From Mycobacterium sp. (lineage in GTDB: Bacteria > Actinomycetota > Actinomycetes > Mycobacteriales > Mycobacteriaceae), in the NCBI GenBank assembly GCA_018882545.1, contig VERS01000095.1, positions 1 to 7,259 on the forward strand: a DNA stretch of 7,259 nt, written 5' to 3'. The notes below the pieces were generated by a model. It made no database searches and was not told the DNA's origin. It saw nothing but the letters and a program-made list of their open reading frames with translations. The position numbers and the translations under genes are program-made. The first letter of the stretch is position 1. Each line of letters begins with the position of its first letter. Shown here in pieces: positions 1 to 5,938 of the stretch.

Positions 1-1
1 C

Positions 2-658
2 GGTCTGCGCGGCACCCTGGCCGGCGTCGGGTTCGCCGACATCGCGGCATTCGCCCGCAGCCACCCCAGGGAAGCCCTGATCGTCTACGTCCAGGGTCTG
101 AAGAACTTCACCCCGGAGACGCACGCCGAAGTCATCGCCGAGATGCAGGGCGCATTCGGCGACCGGATGGTGCCCCGTTCGGTGGGCACCTCGGCGACCC
201 TGTCCGACCTGTGGGCGCTGGACCGGAACGTCATCGTCGTCTATAACAACGCCGCTGCGGTAGCTGCCGATCCCCTCCTGTGGCCGGACGCCACGCTGTG
301 GCGGCCGTGGCCGAACTACCAGTCCGTGGAGCGGTTGCTCGGTGCCAACGAGGAGAACCTCGCCAACCGGCCACCCGCCTCGATCTGGGGCATGTTCGGC
401 GAGCCGACGCCGGACACCACCAGCATCGTCACCGGCATCCTCACGATCGGGCCGCGGTCCAACGAGGAATTCATGTGGAACGTGCACCGCCCGGTCCAGA
501 ACTGGATTCGGGTGAACTTCAAGAACTCGGTCAACCTCGTCACCACCGACTGGTACCGGCGCTTCTGGCCGGCGGGCTCATCCTTCGCCCGCGACGGCAT
601 CGGGGCGGTGTACGAGACCGTGGGCAGTCGGCTGGCCGGCTCGACCCGCGCCGTCTAG
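2..658 (+). CDS. PI-phospholipase C X-domain (PLCXD-like) protein, 3' part
   Basis: The frame is open from the left edge to TAG at 656-658, giving 218 residues; the N-terminus lies outside. It resembles the second half of PLCXD-type phosphatidylinositol-specific phospholipase C X domains. It begins GLRGT, then has DIAAFARSHPREALIVYVQG (the FL-x-HP-x-E-V strand of the TIM barrel), FGDRMVPR, TLSDLWALDRNVIVVYNN and LLWPDATLW, and ends with a TTDWYRR strand and a helix. In the family the second catalytic His sits in an HGL motif. Base 1 is c, which fits a CAC codon directly before GLRG, but this cannot be seen. The family hydrolyses or binds phosphoinositides, and many bacterial members are secreted; a signal peptide cannot be judged here. 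It is the only plus-strand gene and converges on pepR. The fold is fairly sure; activity and substrate are unknown, and it could be a catalytically inactive PLC-like protein. Confidence 0.75.
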   Translation, partial: GLRGTLAGVGFADIAAFARSHPREALIVYVQGLKNFTPETHAEVIAEMQGAFGDRMVPRSVGTSATLSDLWALDRNVIVVYNNAAAVAADPLLWPDATLWRPWPNYQSVERLLGANEENLANRPPASIWGMFGEPTPDTTSIVTGILTIGPRSNEEFMWNVHRPVQNWIRVNFKNSVNLVTTDWYRRFWPAGSSFARDGIGAVYETVGSRLAGSTRAV

Positions 659-1965
659 CCGGCGATGGCCCGGAGTCGATGCGGCAGTGAACGTTTGGAG
701 CGGTGCGGACCGAGCACGGCGGCGCCGAAGCGTCCGGTCAGGACTTTCGCCGCGACGGCGTTGACATCCTCGACCCGCACCCGTTCGATGCGGCGCAGCG
801 TGCTGGCCAGGGTCCGGTACCGGCCGTAATTCAGTTCGGTCCGGCCCAGCCGGTTCATCCGGGCGGCGGAATCCTCCAGGCCCAGCAGCAGGCCGCCGCG
901 CAGCGAACCCTTCGCGATGCGGCATTCGGCGTCGGTGATGCCGTCCCGGGCTACGGTCTGAAGCACCCCGGCGGTGAGCCGGACCACTTCGTCGAACCGC
1001 TCCGGCAGGCATCCGGCGTACACCGAGAACGCCCCGCTGTCGGCGAAGGTGTCGACGACGGAGTACACCGAGTAGGCCAACCCGCGGGTCTCCCGGATCT
1101 CCTGGAACAGCCGCGAACTCAAACCCCCGCCGAGTGCGGTGTTGAGCACCGCCAGCGCCCACCGGTCCGGCCAGTGCCGCCCGGGAACCCGAACCCCGAG
1201 GGTCATGTGGGTCTGCTCGCAGTCCCGACTGAGCAAGGTCAGCGCGGGGGATGTGGTGACCCGCCCGTGTCCGGTGCGAATCGGCTGCGGACGGCGGCCC
1301 TTGACCAGCCGGGGTCCGAAGAACTCCCGCGCGAGTGCCACGACGTGGTCGTGGTCGATATTGCCGGCGACCGCCAGCACCATCCGCTCCGGGATGTAGC
1401 GGCGCACGTGGAATGAACGCAGCTGACCGCGGGACATCCCGGAGACCGACTCGACGCTGCCGATCACCGGCCGGCCGACCGGATGTTCGCCGAACATGGC
1501 GGAGAGGAACTCATCGCCGAGGGTGTCCTCGGGATCGTCGTCGCGCATGGCGATCTCCTCGAGCACCACATCGCGCTCCAGTTCAACGTCAGCCGGATCG
1601 CATACCCCGTTGAGGACGACGTCGGCGACCAGGTCCACCGCCATCTCCAGGTCGTCGTCGAGGACGTGGGCGTAGTAGCAGGTGTGCTCTTTGGCGGTGA
1701 ATGCGTTCAATTCGCCGCCGACGGCGTCGACGGACTGGGCGATCTGCACCGAGGTGCGGGTCGGGGTGGCCTTGAACAGCAGGTGTTCCAGGAAGTGGGC
1801 GGCCCCGGCCACCGAGCGGCCCTCGTCGCGGGAGCCCACGTTGACCCAGAGGCCCACCGAGGCCGAGCGCACCGAGGGCACCCGTTCGGTCACCACCCGC
1901 AGCCCGCCCGGCAGAACGGTGCGCCGGACGGGCGCCTGGTCGCTAGCTACCGGCGGGCGCGGCAT
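655..1965 (-). CDS. pepR: M16 family zinc metallopeptidase (mitochondrial processing peptidase-like)
   Basis: This is a 436-residue M16B peptidase, close to the remembered M. tuberculosis PepR (about 438 residues). The N-terminal domain has the inverted zinc motif HFLEH at 57-61, with E60 as catalytic base and H57 and H61 as ligands. E137, in ERDVVLEEI, is 76 residues after H61 and is the expected third ligand. The C-terminal domain has [20 protein letters not shown] (279-298), which carries the Arg/Tyr substrate-binding pair of the family, so both halves of the clam-shell are intact. No signal peptide is seen, so it probably acts in the cytoplasm; its substrate is unknown. The ATG at 1965 was chosen because [10 protein letters not shown] matches the start of the homologue. 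A TTG at 2010 would add 15 residues and deepen the overlap with pnp. The start lies 23 bases inside the pnp 3' end with no strong Shine-Dalgarno, which suggests translational coupling. Confidence 0.93.
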   Translation of the reverse strand: MPRPPVASDQAPVRRTVLPGGLRVVTERVPSVRSASVGLWVNVGSRDEGRSVAGAAHFLEHLLFKATPTRTSVQIAQSVDAVGGELNAFTAKEHTCYYAHVLDDDLEMAVDLVADVVLNGVCDPADVELERDVVLEEIAMRDDDPEDTLGDEFLSAMFGEHPVGRPVIGSVESVSGMSRGQLRSFHVRRYIPERMVLAVAGNIDHDHVVALAREFFGPRLVKGRRPQPIRTGHGRVTTSPALTLLSRDCEQTHMTLGVRVPGRHWPDRWALAVLNTALGGGLSSRLFQEIRETRGLAYSVYSVVDTFADSGAFSVYAGCLPERFDEVVRLTAGVLQTVARDGITDAECRIAKGSLRGGLLLGLEDSAARMNRLGRTELNYGRYRTLASTLRRIERVRVEDVNAVAAKVLTGRFGAAVLGPHRSKRSLPHRLRAIAG

Positions 1966-4204
1966 CGGCAGGTGCGGGTGCAGCCTCTGCGGGGCCGGAG
2001 TCTTCGGCAACCAGGATCAGCGAAATCTTTCCGCGACTGTCGATGTCGGCGATCTCCACGCGCAGCTTGTCGCCGACCTTGACCACATCCTCCACCTTGG
2101 CGACCCGCTTGCCGCGGCCCAGTTTGGAGATGTGGACCAGGCCGTCGCGGCCGGGCAGCAGCGAGACGAACGCACCGAAATCGGTGGTCTTGACGACGGT
2201 TCCCAGGAACCGCTCGCCGATCTTGGGCAACTGCGGGTTGGCGATCGCGTTGATCCGGTCGATCGCCGCCTGCGCCGAGGGGCCGTCGGTGGCGCCGACG
2301 AACACCGTGCCGTCGTCCTCGATGGAGATCGAGGCGCCGGTCTCCTCAGTGATGGCGTTGATCATCTTGCCCTTGGGCCCGATCACCTCGCCGATCTTGT
2401 CCACCGGGATCTTGATGGCCGTCACGCGCGGGGCGTACGGGCTCATCTCGTCGGGGCCGTCGATGGCCTCGGCCATCACCTCCAGGATGGTCATCCGGGC
2501 GTCCTTGGCCTGAGCCAGCGCGCCGGCCAGAACGTTGGACGGGATGCCGTCAAGCTTGGTGTCCAGTTGCAGTGCGGTGACGAAATCCTTGGTGCCGGCG
2601 ACCTTGAAGTCCATGTCACCGAAGGCATCCTCGGCTCCCAGAATGTCGGTCAGCGCGACGTAGCGGGTCTCGCCGTTCACCTCATCGGAGACCAGACCCA
2701 TCGCGATGCCGGCCACCGGAGCCTTGAGCGGCACACCGGCGTTGAGCAGCGCCAGGGTGGAGGCGCAGACCGAGCCCATCGACGTTGACCCGTTGGAGCT
2801 CAACGCTTCGGAGACCTGACGGATGGCGTAGGGGAAGTCCTCGATGCTGGGTAGGACCGGGGCGATGGCCCGTTCGGCCAGTGCGCCGTGTCCGATCTCG
2901 CGGCGCTTGGGCGAGCCGACCCGCCCGGTCTCACCGGTCGAGTACGGCGGGAAGTTGTAGTGGTGCATGTAGCGCTTGGACTTTTCCGGACCGAGCGAGT
3001 CGATCTGCTGGGCCATTTTGACCATGTCCAGTGTGGTGACCCCGAGGATCTGGGTCTCACCGCGCTCGAAGAGGGCGCTGCCGTGGGCCCGCGGGACCAC
3101 TGCCACCTCGGCGCTCAACGCCCGGATGTCGGTGATGCCGCGCCCGTCGATGCGGAATTGGTCGGTCAGAATGCGCTGGCGGACCAGCTTTTTGGTCAGC
3201 GACCGATACGCCGCGCCGATCTCCTTCTCCCGGCCCTCGAACTGCTCAGCCAACCGGCCCAGCACCTCGGCCTTGATCTCATCGGTGCGGTCGTTGCGCT
3301 CCTGTTTGCCGGAGATGGTCAGAGCCTGCGACAACGAGTCGGTGGCCGCGTGGGCCACAGCGGTGTAGACGTCCTCGGTGTAGTCGGGGAACACCGGGTA
3401 GTCCACGGTCTCCCTGGCAGCGCGACCGGCCAGATCGCGCTGGGCCGCGCACAACGCGGAGATGAACGGCTTGGCCGCCTCCAGGCCCTGGGCCACCACA
3501 GCCTCGGTGGGCGCCTGGGCGCCGCCGGCGATGAGTTCGACCACGTTCTCGGTGGCCTCAGCCTCGACCATCATGATCGCGACTTCCGGGGTGTGCGAGC
3601 CGTCGTGGCCGTCGTGCACGACCCGGCCGGCGACGACCATGTCGAACACCGCCCCGTCGAGCTGGTCGACGGTGGGAAACGCGACCCACTGGTTTTTGAT
3701 CAGCGCCACCCGCACCGCGCCGACCGGCCCGGAGAACGGCAGACCGGCCAGCTGGGTGGACGCCGAGGCGGCGTTGATGGCCAGCACGTCGTAGAGCTCT
3801 TTGGGGTCCAGGCTCATCACCGTGACGACCACCTGGATCTCGTTGCGCAGCCCGTCGACGAAGGACGGCCGCAGCGGCCGGTCGATGAGCCGGCAGGTCA
3901 GGATGGCGTCGGTGGATGGGCGCCCTTCGCGCCGGAAGAACGAGCCGGGGATGCGGCCCGCGGCGTACATCCGCTCCTCGACGTCGACCGTCAGCGGGAA
4001 GAAGTCGAAATGTTCTTTGGGGCTCCTGCCGGCGGTCGTCGCCGACAGCAGCATGGTTTCGTCGTCGAGGTAGGCGACTACCGACCCGGCGGCCTGCTGG
4101 GCCAGCCGTCCGGTCTCGAAACGGATGGTGCGGGTTCCGAAGCTCCCGTTGTCAATTGTGGCGGTTGCCTCGAACACGCCTTCTTCGATCTCAGCGACAG
4201 ACAT
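1943..4204 (-). CDS. pnp: Polynucleotide phosphorylase (PNPase, 3'-5' exoribonuclease)
   Basis: PNPase degrades RNA 3' to 5' by phosphorolysis, releasing nucleoside diphosphates; it can also run in reverse and add 3' tails. It works as a trimeric ring. The 753-residue product has the full architecture: first RNase PH domain (about 12-160), helical linker (about 260-345), second RNase PH domain (about 350-560), KH domain with the GPKG loop at 609-612, and S1 domain (about 664-733). Catalytic residues equivalent to E. coli D486, D492 and K494 are D526, D532 and K534 in [12 protein letters not shown]. The C-terminus is an Ala/Pro-rich tail of about 18 residues. The ATG at 4204 (MSVAEIEEG) matches mycobacterial homologues; AAAGG lies 12 bases upstream. 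A GTG at 4228 is a possible alternative start. M. tuberculosis calls this gene gpsI. The 3' end overlaps pepR. An His/Asp/Gly-rich insertion is present at residues 197-207. Confidence 0.97.
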   Translation of the reverse strand: MSVAEIEEGVFEATATIDNGSFGTRTIRFETGRLAQQAAGSVVAYLDDETMLLSATTAGRSPKEHFDFFPLTVDVEERMYAAGRIPGSFFRREGRPSTDAILTCRLIDRPLRPSFVDGLRNEIQVVVTVMSLDPKELYDVLAINAASASTQLAGLPFSGPVGAVRVALIKNQWVAFPTVDQLDGAVFDMVVAGRVVHDGHDGSHTPEVAIMMVEAEATENVVELIAGGAQAPTEAVVAQGLEAAKPFISALCAAQRDLAGRAARETVDYPVFPDYTEDVYTAVAHAATDSLSQALTISGKQERNDRTDEIKAEVLGRLAEQFEGREKEIGAAYRSLTKKLVRQRILTDQFRIDGRGITDIRALSAEVAVVPRAHGSALFERGETQILGVTTLDMVKMAQQIDSLGPEKSKRYMHHYNFPPYSTGETGRVGSPKRREIGHGALAERAIAPVLPSIEDFPYAIRQVSEALSSNGSTSMGSVCASTLALLNAGVPLKAPVAGIAMGLVSDEVNGETRYVALTDILGAEDAFGDMDFKVAGTKDFVTALQLDTKLDGIPSNVLAGALAQAKDARMTILEVMAEAIDGPDEMSPYAPRVTAIKIPVDKIGEVIGPKGKMINAITEETGASISIEDDGTVFVGATDGPSAQAAIDRINAIANPQLPKIGERFLGTVVKTTDFGAFVSLLPGRDGLVHISKLGRGKRVAKVEDVVKVGDKLRVEIADIDSRGKISLILVAEDSGPAEAAPAPADAAPAGS
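3599..3616 (-). repeat. 9-bp tandem duplication inside pnp
   Basis: The coding strand reads CACGACGGC twice in a row, in frame, encoding His-Asp-Gly-His-Asp-Gly at residues 197-202 of PNPase. Codons for Ser-His-Thr-Pro-Glu follow. As remembered, the M. tuberculosis protein has only three residues (EGD) between VAGRIV and VAIMM here, against eleven in this window, so the unit probably arose by slippage or duplication. It lies in the first RNase PH domain, away from the active-site residues. Confidence 0.8.
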
Positions 4205-4404
4205 GCGTCCGTACAGCCTTTCGTTCACTGTTGAGTTAGCGCCACCACAGTGACCCGATGCTCTGGCTGACGATTGGCTGCGGTCGTCGATCGAAGCGGC
4301 CGGGCAGTTTCCTCCCGGCAGCCACTACCGAGGACCGCCCGATCGGGGCCGAGCCTGGCTGGGTAGACGCACGTCATAGCCGCGGCGCGGCCGATGACGC
4401 CCTC
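4205..4404 (-). promoter_or_regulatory. Structured 5' leader of pnp (candidate Actino-pnp RNA)
   Basis: About 200 bases precede pnp on the minus strand, with no credible gene and several nested inverted repeats. CGTCAT/ATGACG (4372-4377 with 4394-4399) plus an inner GCCG/CGGC forms a hairpin near the predicted 5' end. CCCGATCGGG at 4338-4347 is a perfect palindrome. GCGGTC/GACCGC (4333-4338 with 4280-4285) could close a larger domain around the hairpin GCCGGG/CCCGGC (4314-4319 with 4299-4304), whose nine-base loop AGGAAACTG contains a Shine-Dalgarno-like AGGA. The Actino-pnp motif is a known conserved RNA found upstream of actinobacterial pnp genes, and E. coli pnp is autoregulated through its leader. 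The position fits, but I could not align this sequence to the Actino-pnp consensus, so both its identity and its exact limits are inference. Confidence 0.45.
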
Positions 4405-4410
4405 ATGGTA
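4405..4410 (-). promoter_or_regulatory. Possible -10 element for pnp
   Basis: TACCAT on the minus strand fits the mycobacterial SigA -10 pattern TANNNT. Transcription would begin near 4398-4399, exactly where the CGTCAT/ATGACG hairpin of the leader starts. No convincing -35 is present (TCCGGT at the 17-base spacing), which is common in mycobacterial promoters. The match is short and could be chance. Confidence 0.35.
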
Positions 4411-4412
4411 CA

Positions 4413-4432
4413 CCGGTGCCGCATCGGACCGG
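4413..4432 (-). terminator. Hairpin downstream of rpsO, possible terminator
   Basis: Starting 17 bases after the rpsO stop codon, the minus strand can form CCGGTCCG, loop ATG, CGG-C-ACCGG: eight base pairs with one bulged C. No U-tract follows (TGTACC), so a classical intrinsic terminator is not shown; many mycobacterial terminators lack a U-tract. It could instead act as a 3' stabilising stem for rpsO mRNA. It lies within the spacer and -35 region of the possible pnp promoter. Confidence 0.4.
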
Positions 4433-4449
4433 ACGGGGCCGGGCTGAAG

Positions 4450-4719
4450 TCAGCGGCGCAGACCCAGTCGCTCGATCAGGGAGCGGTAGCGCTCCACGTC
4501 GACCTGGGCGACGTACTTGAGCAGTCGGCGGCGCCGGCCGACCAGCAGCAGCAGCCCCCGCCGGGAGTGGTGGTCGTGCTTGTGTGTCTTGAGGTGTTCG
4601 GTGAGGTCGGAGATGCGCTTGGTCAGCAGCGCCACCTGGGCTTCCGGGGATCCGGTGTCGGTCCCGTGCAGACCGTAGGTGCCCAGGATCTCTTTCTTCT
4701 GTTCGGCGGTCAGCGCCAT
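4450..4719 (-). CDS. rpsO: 30S ribosomal protein S15
   Basis: S15 is a primary binder of the central domain of 16S rRNA and helps nucleate assembly of the 30S platform; it also contributes to the bridge with the 50S subunit. The product has 89 residues, the standard length. It carries the conserved helix-turn segments [10 protein letters not shown] (19-28), the loop with [10 protein letters not shown] (47-56) and the C-terminal ERLGLRR. The GRRRRLLKY stretch is the basic rRNA-contact surface typical of the family. The ATG at 4719 is supported by GGAG seven bases upstream and by the exact family start MALTAEQK. It lies between ribF and pnp; in many bacteria rpsO precedes pnp. Unlike M. tuberculosis as remembered, no lipoprotein gene (lppU) separates it from pnp. 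Confidence 0.98.
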   Translation of the reverse strand: MALTAEQKKEILGTYGLHGTDTGSPEAQVALLTKRISDLTEHLKTHKHDHHSRRGLLLLVGRRRRLLKYVAQVDVERYRSLIERLGLRR

Positions 4720-4726
4720 GGGAATA

Positions 4727-4730
4727 CTCC
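4727..4730 (-). promoter_or_regulatory. Shine-Dalgarno site of rpsO
   Basis: GGAG on the minus strand lies seven bases upstream of the rpsO ATG. It is one of the few clear ribosome binding sites in this window and fixes the start. It lies nine bases downstream of the leader stem at 4739-4781, close enough for that stem to influence ribosome access. Confidence 0.7.
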
Positions 4731-4738
4731 ATCTGTTT

Positions 4739-4781
4739 CAGTACCGCGAAAAAAGAAGGGACGCACGGCCGCCGCGGACTG
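4739..4781 (-). promoter_or_regulatory. Bulged stem-loop in the rpsO 5' leader
   Basis: The minus strand can pair CAGT-CCGCG (4781-4773) with CGCGG-T-ACTG (4748-4739). This gives nine base pairs with a single bulged U and a 24-base loop ending in six U (4754-4749). It sits between the candidate rpsO promoter and its ribosome binding site. S15 represses its own mRNA through leader structures of different shapes in several bacterial groups, so this is a candidate S15 operator. No known S15 leader class was matched, and the structure is read by eye only. Confidence 0.4.
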
Positions 4782-4798
4782 CAGCACCTGCGGGCCGA

Positions 4799-4827
4799 AT
4801 ACTAGCAAGGCAGGCCGGGGCCCGGAA
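4799..4827 (-). promoter_or_regulatory. Candidate rpsO promoter
   Basis: TAGTAT (4804-4799, minus strand) fits the TANNNT -10 of mycobacterial SigA. TTCCGG (4827-4822) lies at exactly 17 bases spacing and is a weak -35. Transcription would begin near 4792, giving a leader of about 73 bases before the rpsO ATG. This spot has the only AT-rich patch in the ribF-rpsO gap apart from the poly-A run at 4749-4754. Confidence 0.5.
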
Positions 4828-4833
4828 ATCCGA

Positions 4834-4852
4834 CGCCGAGCGCCGGTCGGCG
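4834..4852 (-). terminator. GC-rich hairpin after ribF, possible terminator
   Basis: Three bases after the ribF stop codon, the minus strand has CGCCGA, loop CCGGCGC, TCGGCG: six perfect base pairs. An alternative five-pair stem CCGAC/GTCGG overlaps it. Only ATTT follows, four bases later, so a U-tract is at best rudimentary. It would separate ribF transcription from the rpsO promoter immediately downstream. Confidence 0.35.
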
Positions 4853-4855
4853 AGC

Positions 4856-5833
4856 TCAGTCCTGAGCGGCCAGGATCACCCGGGCCCTGTCGGTATCTCG
4901 GCCCATGGCCTCGATGAGCTGGTCCACCGAGTCGAACTTCCGCTGGCCGCGCAGACGGGCGACGAAGTCCACTGCGACGTGCTGCCCGTACAGATCGGCC
5001 TCGGTATCGAGCAGGAAGGCCTCCACGGTGCGGGTGCGCCCGGAGAAAGTCGGGTTGGTGCCGATCGACACCGCCGCCGGGTGACGCCGGCCGGGCAGTA
5101 CCGAGCCGATCCCCGGTCCGGGGGCCAGCACGGTGAACCAGGCCGCGTACACGCCGTCGGCCGGGATCGCCGAATACATCGGCGGCGCCACGTTGGCCGT
5201 CGGGTACCCCAGGTCCCGACCGCGACCCTCGCCCCGCACGACGACGCCCTCCACGCGGTGCGGACGGCCGAGGGCCTCCGCGGCGGCCACCACGTCGCCG
5301 GCGTCGACACAGGCACGGATGTAGGTCGAGGAGAATGTGACGGTCTCGGACTGGTGCTGATCGGCGACCAGCGAAACCGACTCGACGGCGAAACCGAGTC
5401 GCTCCCCGGCCTTGCGTAACGTCCCGACGTTGCCGGCGGCCTTCTTGCCGAAGGTGAAGTTCTCCCCGACTACGACGTCGATGACGTGCAGTCGTTCCAC
5501 CAGCAGTTCGTGGATGTAGCGCTCCGGGGTGAGCTTCATGAAATCGGTGGTGAACGGCATCACCAGGAAGACGTCGATGCCGAGTTCCTCGGCCAGTTCA
5601 GCGCGACGCGGCAGGGTGGTCAGCTGGGCCGGGTGGCTGCCCGGGAAGACCACCTCCATCGGGTGCGGGTCGAATGTCATGAGTACCGTCGGCACTCCCC
5701 TGGCCCGGCCGGACTTGACCGCGCGGGCGATGAGTTCGGCGTGACCGCGGTGCACGCCGTCGAACACGCCGATGGTCAGCACGCAGCGACCCCAGTCCGA
5801 CGGGATGTCCTCCGGCCCGCGCCAACGCTGCAC
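4856..5833 (-). CDS. ribF: Bifunctional riboflavin kinase / FMN adenylyltransferase
   Basis: RibF phosphorylates riboflavin to FMN and then adenylylates FMN to FAD, both with ATP, in the cytoplasm. The 325-residue protein has the FAD synthetase module first: GVFDGVHRGH with the nucleotidyltransferase HxGH motif at H28-H31, DPHP at 55-58, GENFTFGKKAAG (123-134) and SSTYIR (168-173). The riboflavin kinase module follows from about residue 190, with PTAN at 211-214 (T212 and N214, ATP/Mg binding) and the catalytic-base candidate E271 in VEAFLLD. All key residues are present. The start is GTG at 5833, matching MQRWRG at the start of mycobacterial homologues. No Shine-Dalgarno is seen; a TANNNT box six bases upstream suggests a leaderless transcript. 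It follows truB by 105 bases and precedes rpsO. Confidence 0.96.
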   Translation of the reverse strand: MQRWRGPEDIPSDWGRCVLTIGVFDGVHRGHAELIARAVKSGRARGVPTVLMTFDPHPMEVVFPGSHPAQLTTLPRRAELAEELGIDVFLVMPFTTDFMKLTPERYIHELLVERLHVIDVVVGENFTFGKKAAGNVGTLRKAGERLGFAVESVSLVADQHQSETVTFSSTYIRACVDAGDVVAAAEALGRPHRVEGVVVRGEGRGRDLGYPTANVAPPMYSAIPADGVYAAWFTVLAPGPGIGSVLPGRRHPAAVSIGTNPTFSGRTRTVEAFLLDTEADLYGQHVAVDFVARLRGQRKFDSVDQLIEAMGRDTDRARVILAAQD

Positions 5834-5839
5834 TCCGCA

Positions 5840-5845
5840 AGCCTA
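5840..5845 (-). promoter_or_regulatory. -10 element for leaderless ribF transcription
   Basis: TAGGCT on the minus strand is a TANNNT -10 match, followed by six bases (TGCGGA) and then the ribF GTG. The seventh base after the -10 would be both transcription start and first base of the start codon. This is the spacing seen for leaderless mRNAs, which are common in mycobacteria. No good -35 is visible and no Shine-Dalgarno precedes the GTG, which agrees with leaderless initiation but does not prove it. Confidence 0.45.
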
Positions 5846-5869
5846 CGACCGATCCCGGCCCCGCCGAGA

Positions 5870-5883
5870 CTGCGCTGGCGCAG
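5870..5883 (-). terminator. Perfect hairpin between truB and ribF
   Basis: CTGCGC-CA-GCGCAG on the minus strand is an uninterrupted 6+6 inverted repeat with a two-base spacer, 55 bases after the truB stop and 36 bases before the ribF start. No U-tract follows. It may terminate or attenuate read-through from pptT-truB ahead of the ribF promoter. Because of its symmetry it could also be a protein binding site. Confidence 0.3.
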
Positions 5884-5938
5884 AAGAACTGCGAGTGGCC
5901 GCCTGCGTGGCTTCAGTTTCGGGGGGCGTCAGCTCTGA

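Noticed and set aside
703..1416. Plus-strand open frame of 237 codons
   Set aside because: It is antisense to the catalytic and C-terminal domains of pepR; its composition is that of a shadow frame.
1966..2010. TTG start at 2010 for pepR
   Set aside because: It adds 15 residues inside pnp with no resemblance to the homologue's start. The ATG at 1965 gives the expected length and the MPR start.
1682..2788. Plus-strand open frame of 368 codons
   Set aside because: It is antisense to pnp and the start of pepR, both firmly identified, and shows no family motif.
4205..4228. GTG start at 4228 for pnp
   Set aside because: No Shine-Dalgarno precedes it, and the eight extra residues are absent from remembered mycobacterial PNPases, whose first residues match MSVAEIEEG from ATG 4204. 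It remains possible.
2888..4234. Long open frame of 448 codons on the plus strand
   Set aside because: It lies wholly antisense to pnp, which has complete domains and catalytic residues. Its product is Gly/Val/Asp/His-rich without any recognisable motif, as expected for the complement of GC-rich coding DNA.
4225..4413. Minus-strand frame of 62 codons between rpsO and pnp, a possible small protein or lppU remnant
   Set aside because: It has no Shine-Dalgarno, no lipobox or signal peptide and no recognisable similarity, and it coincides with the inverted repeats of the pnp leader. A short uORF cannot be fully excluded.
4749..4781. Intrinsic terminator made of the GC-rich leader plus U6 upstream of rpsO
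   Set aside because: No strong hairpin ends directly before the U-run. The best stem spans the run instead, which suggests a leader structure and not a terminator.
5921..5926. G6 run between truB and ribF
   Set aside because: It is a single short homopolymer in GC-rich DNA, with no repeats of it nearby to make a G-quadruplex and no coding frame it could phase-vary.
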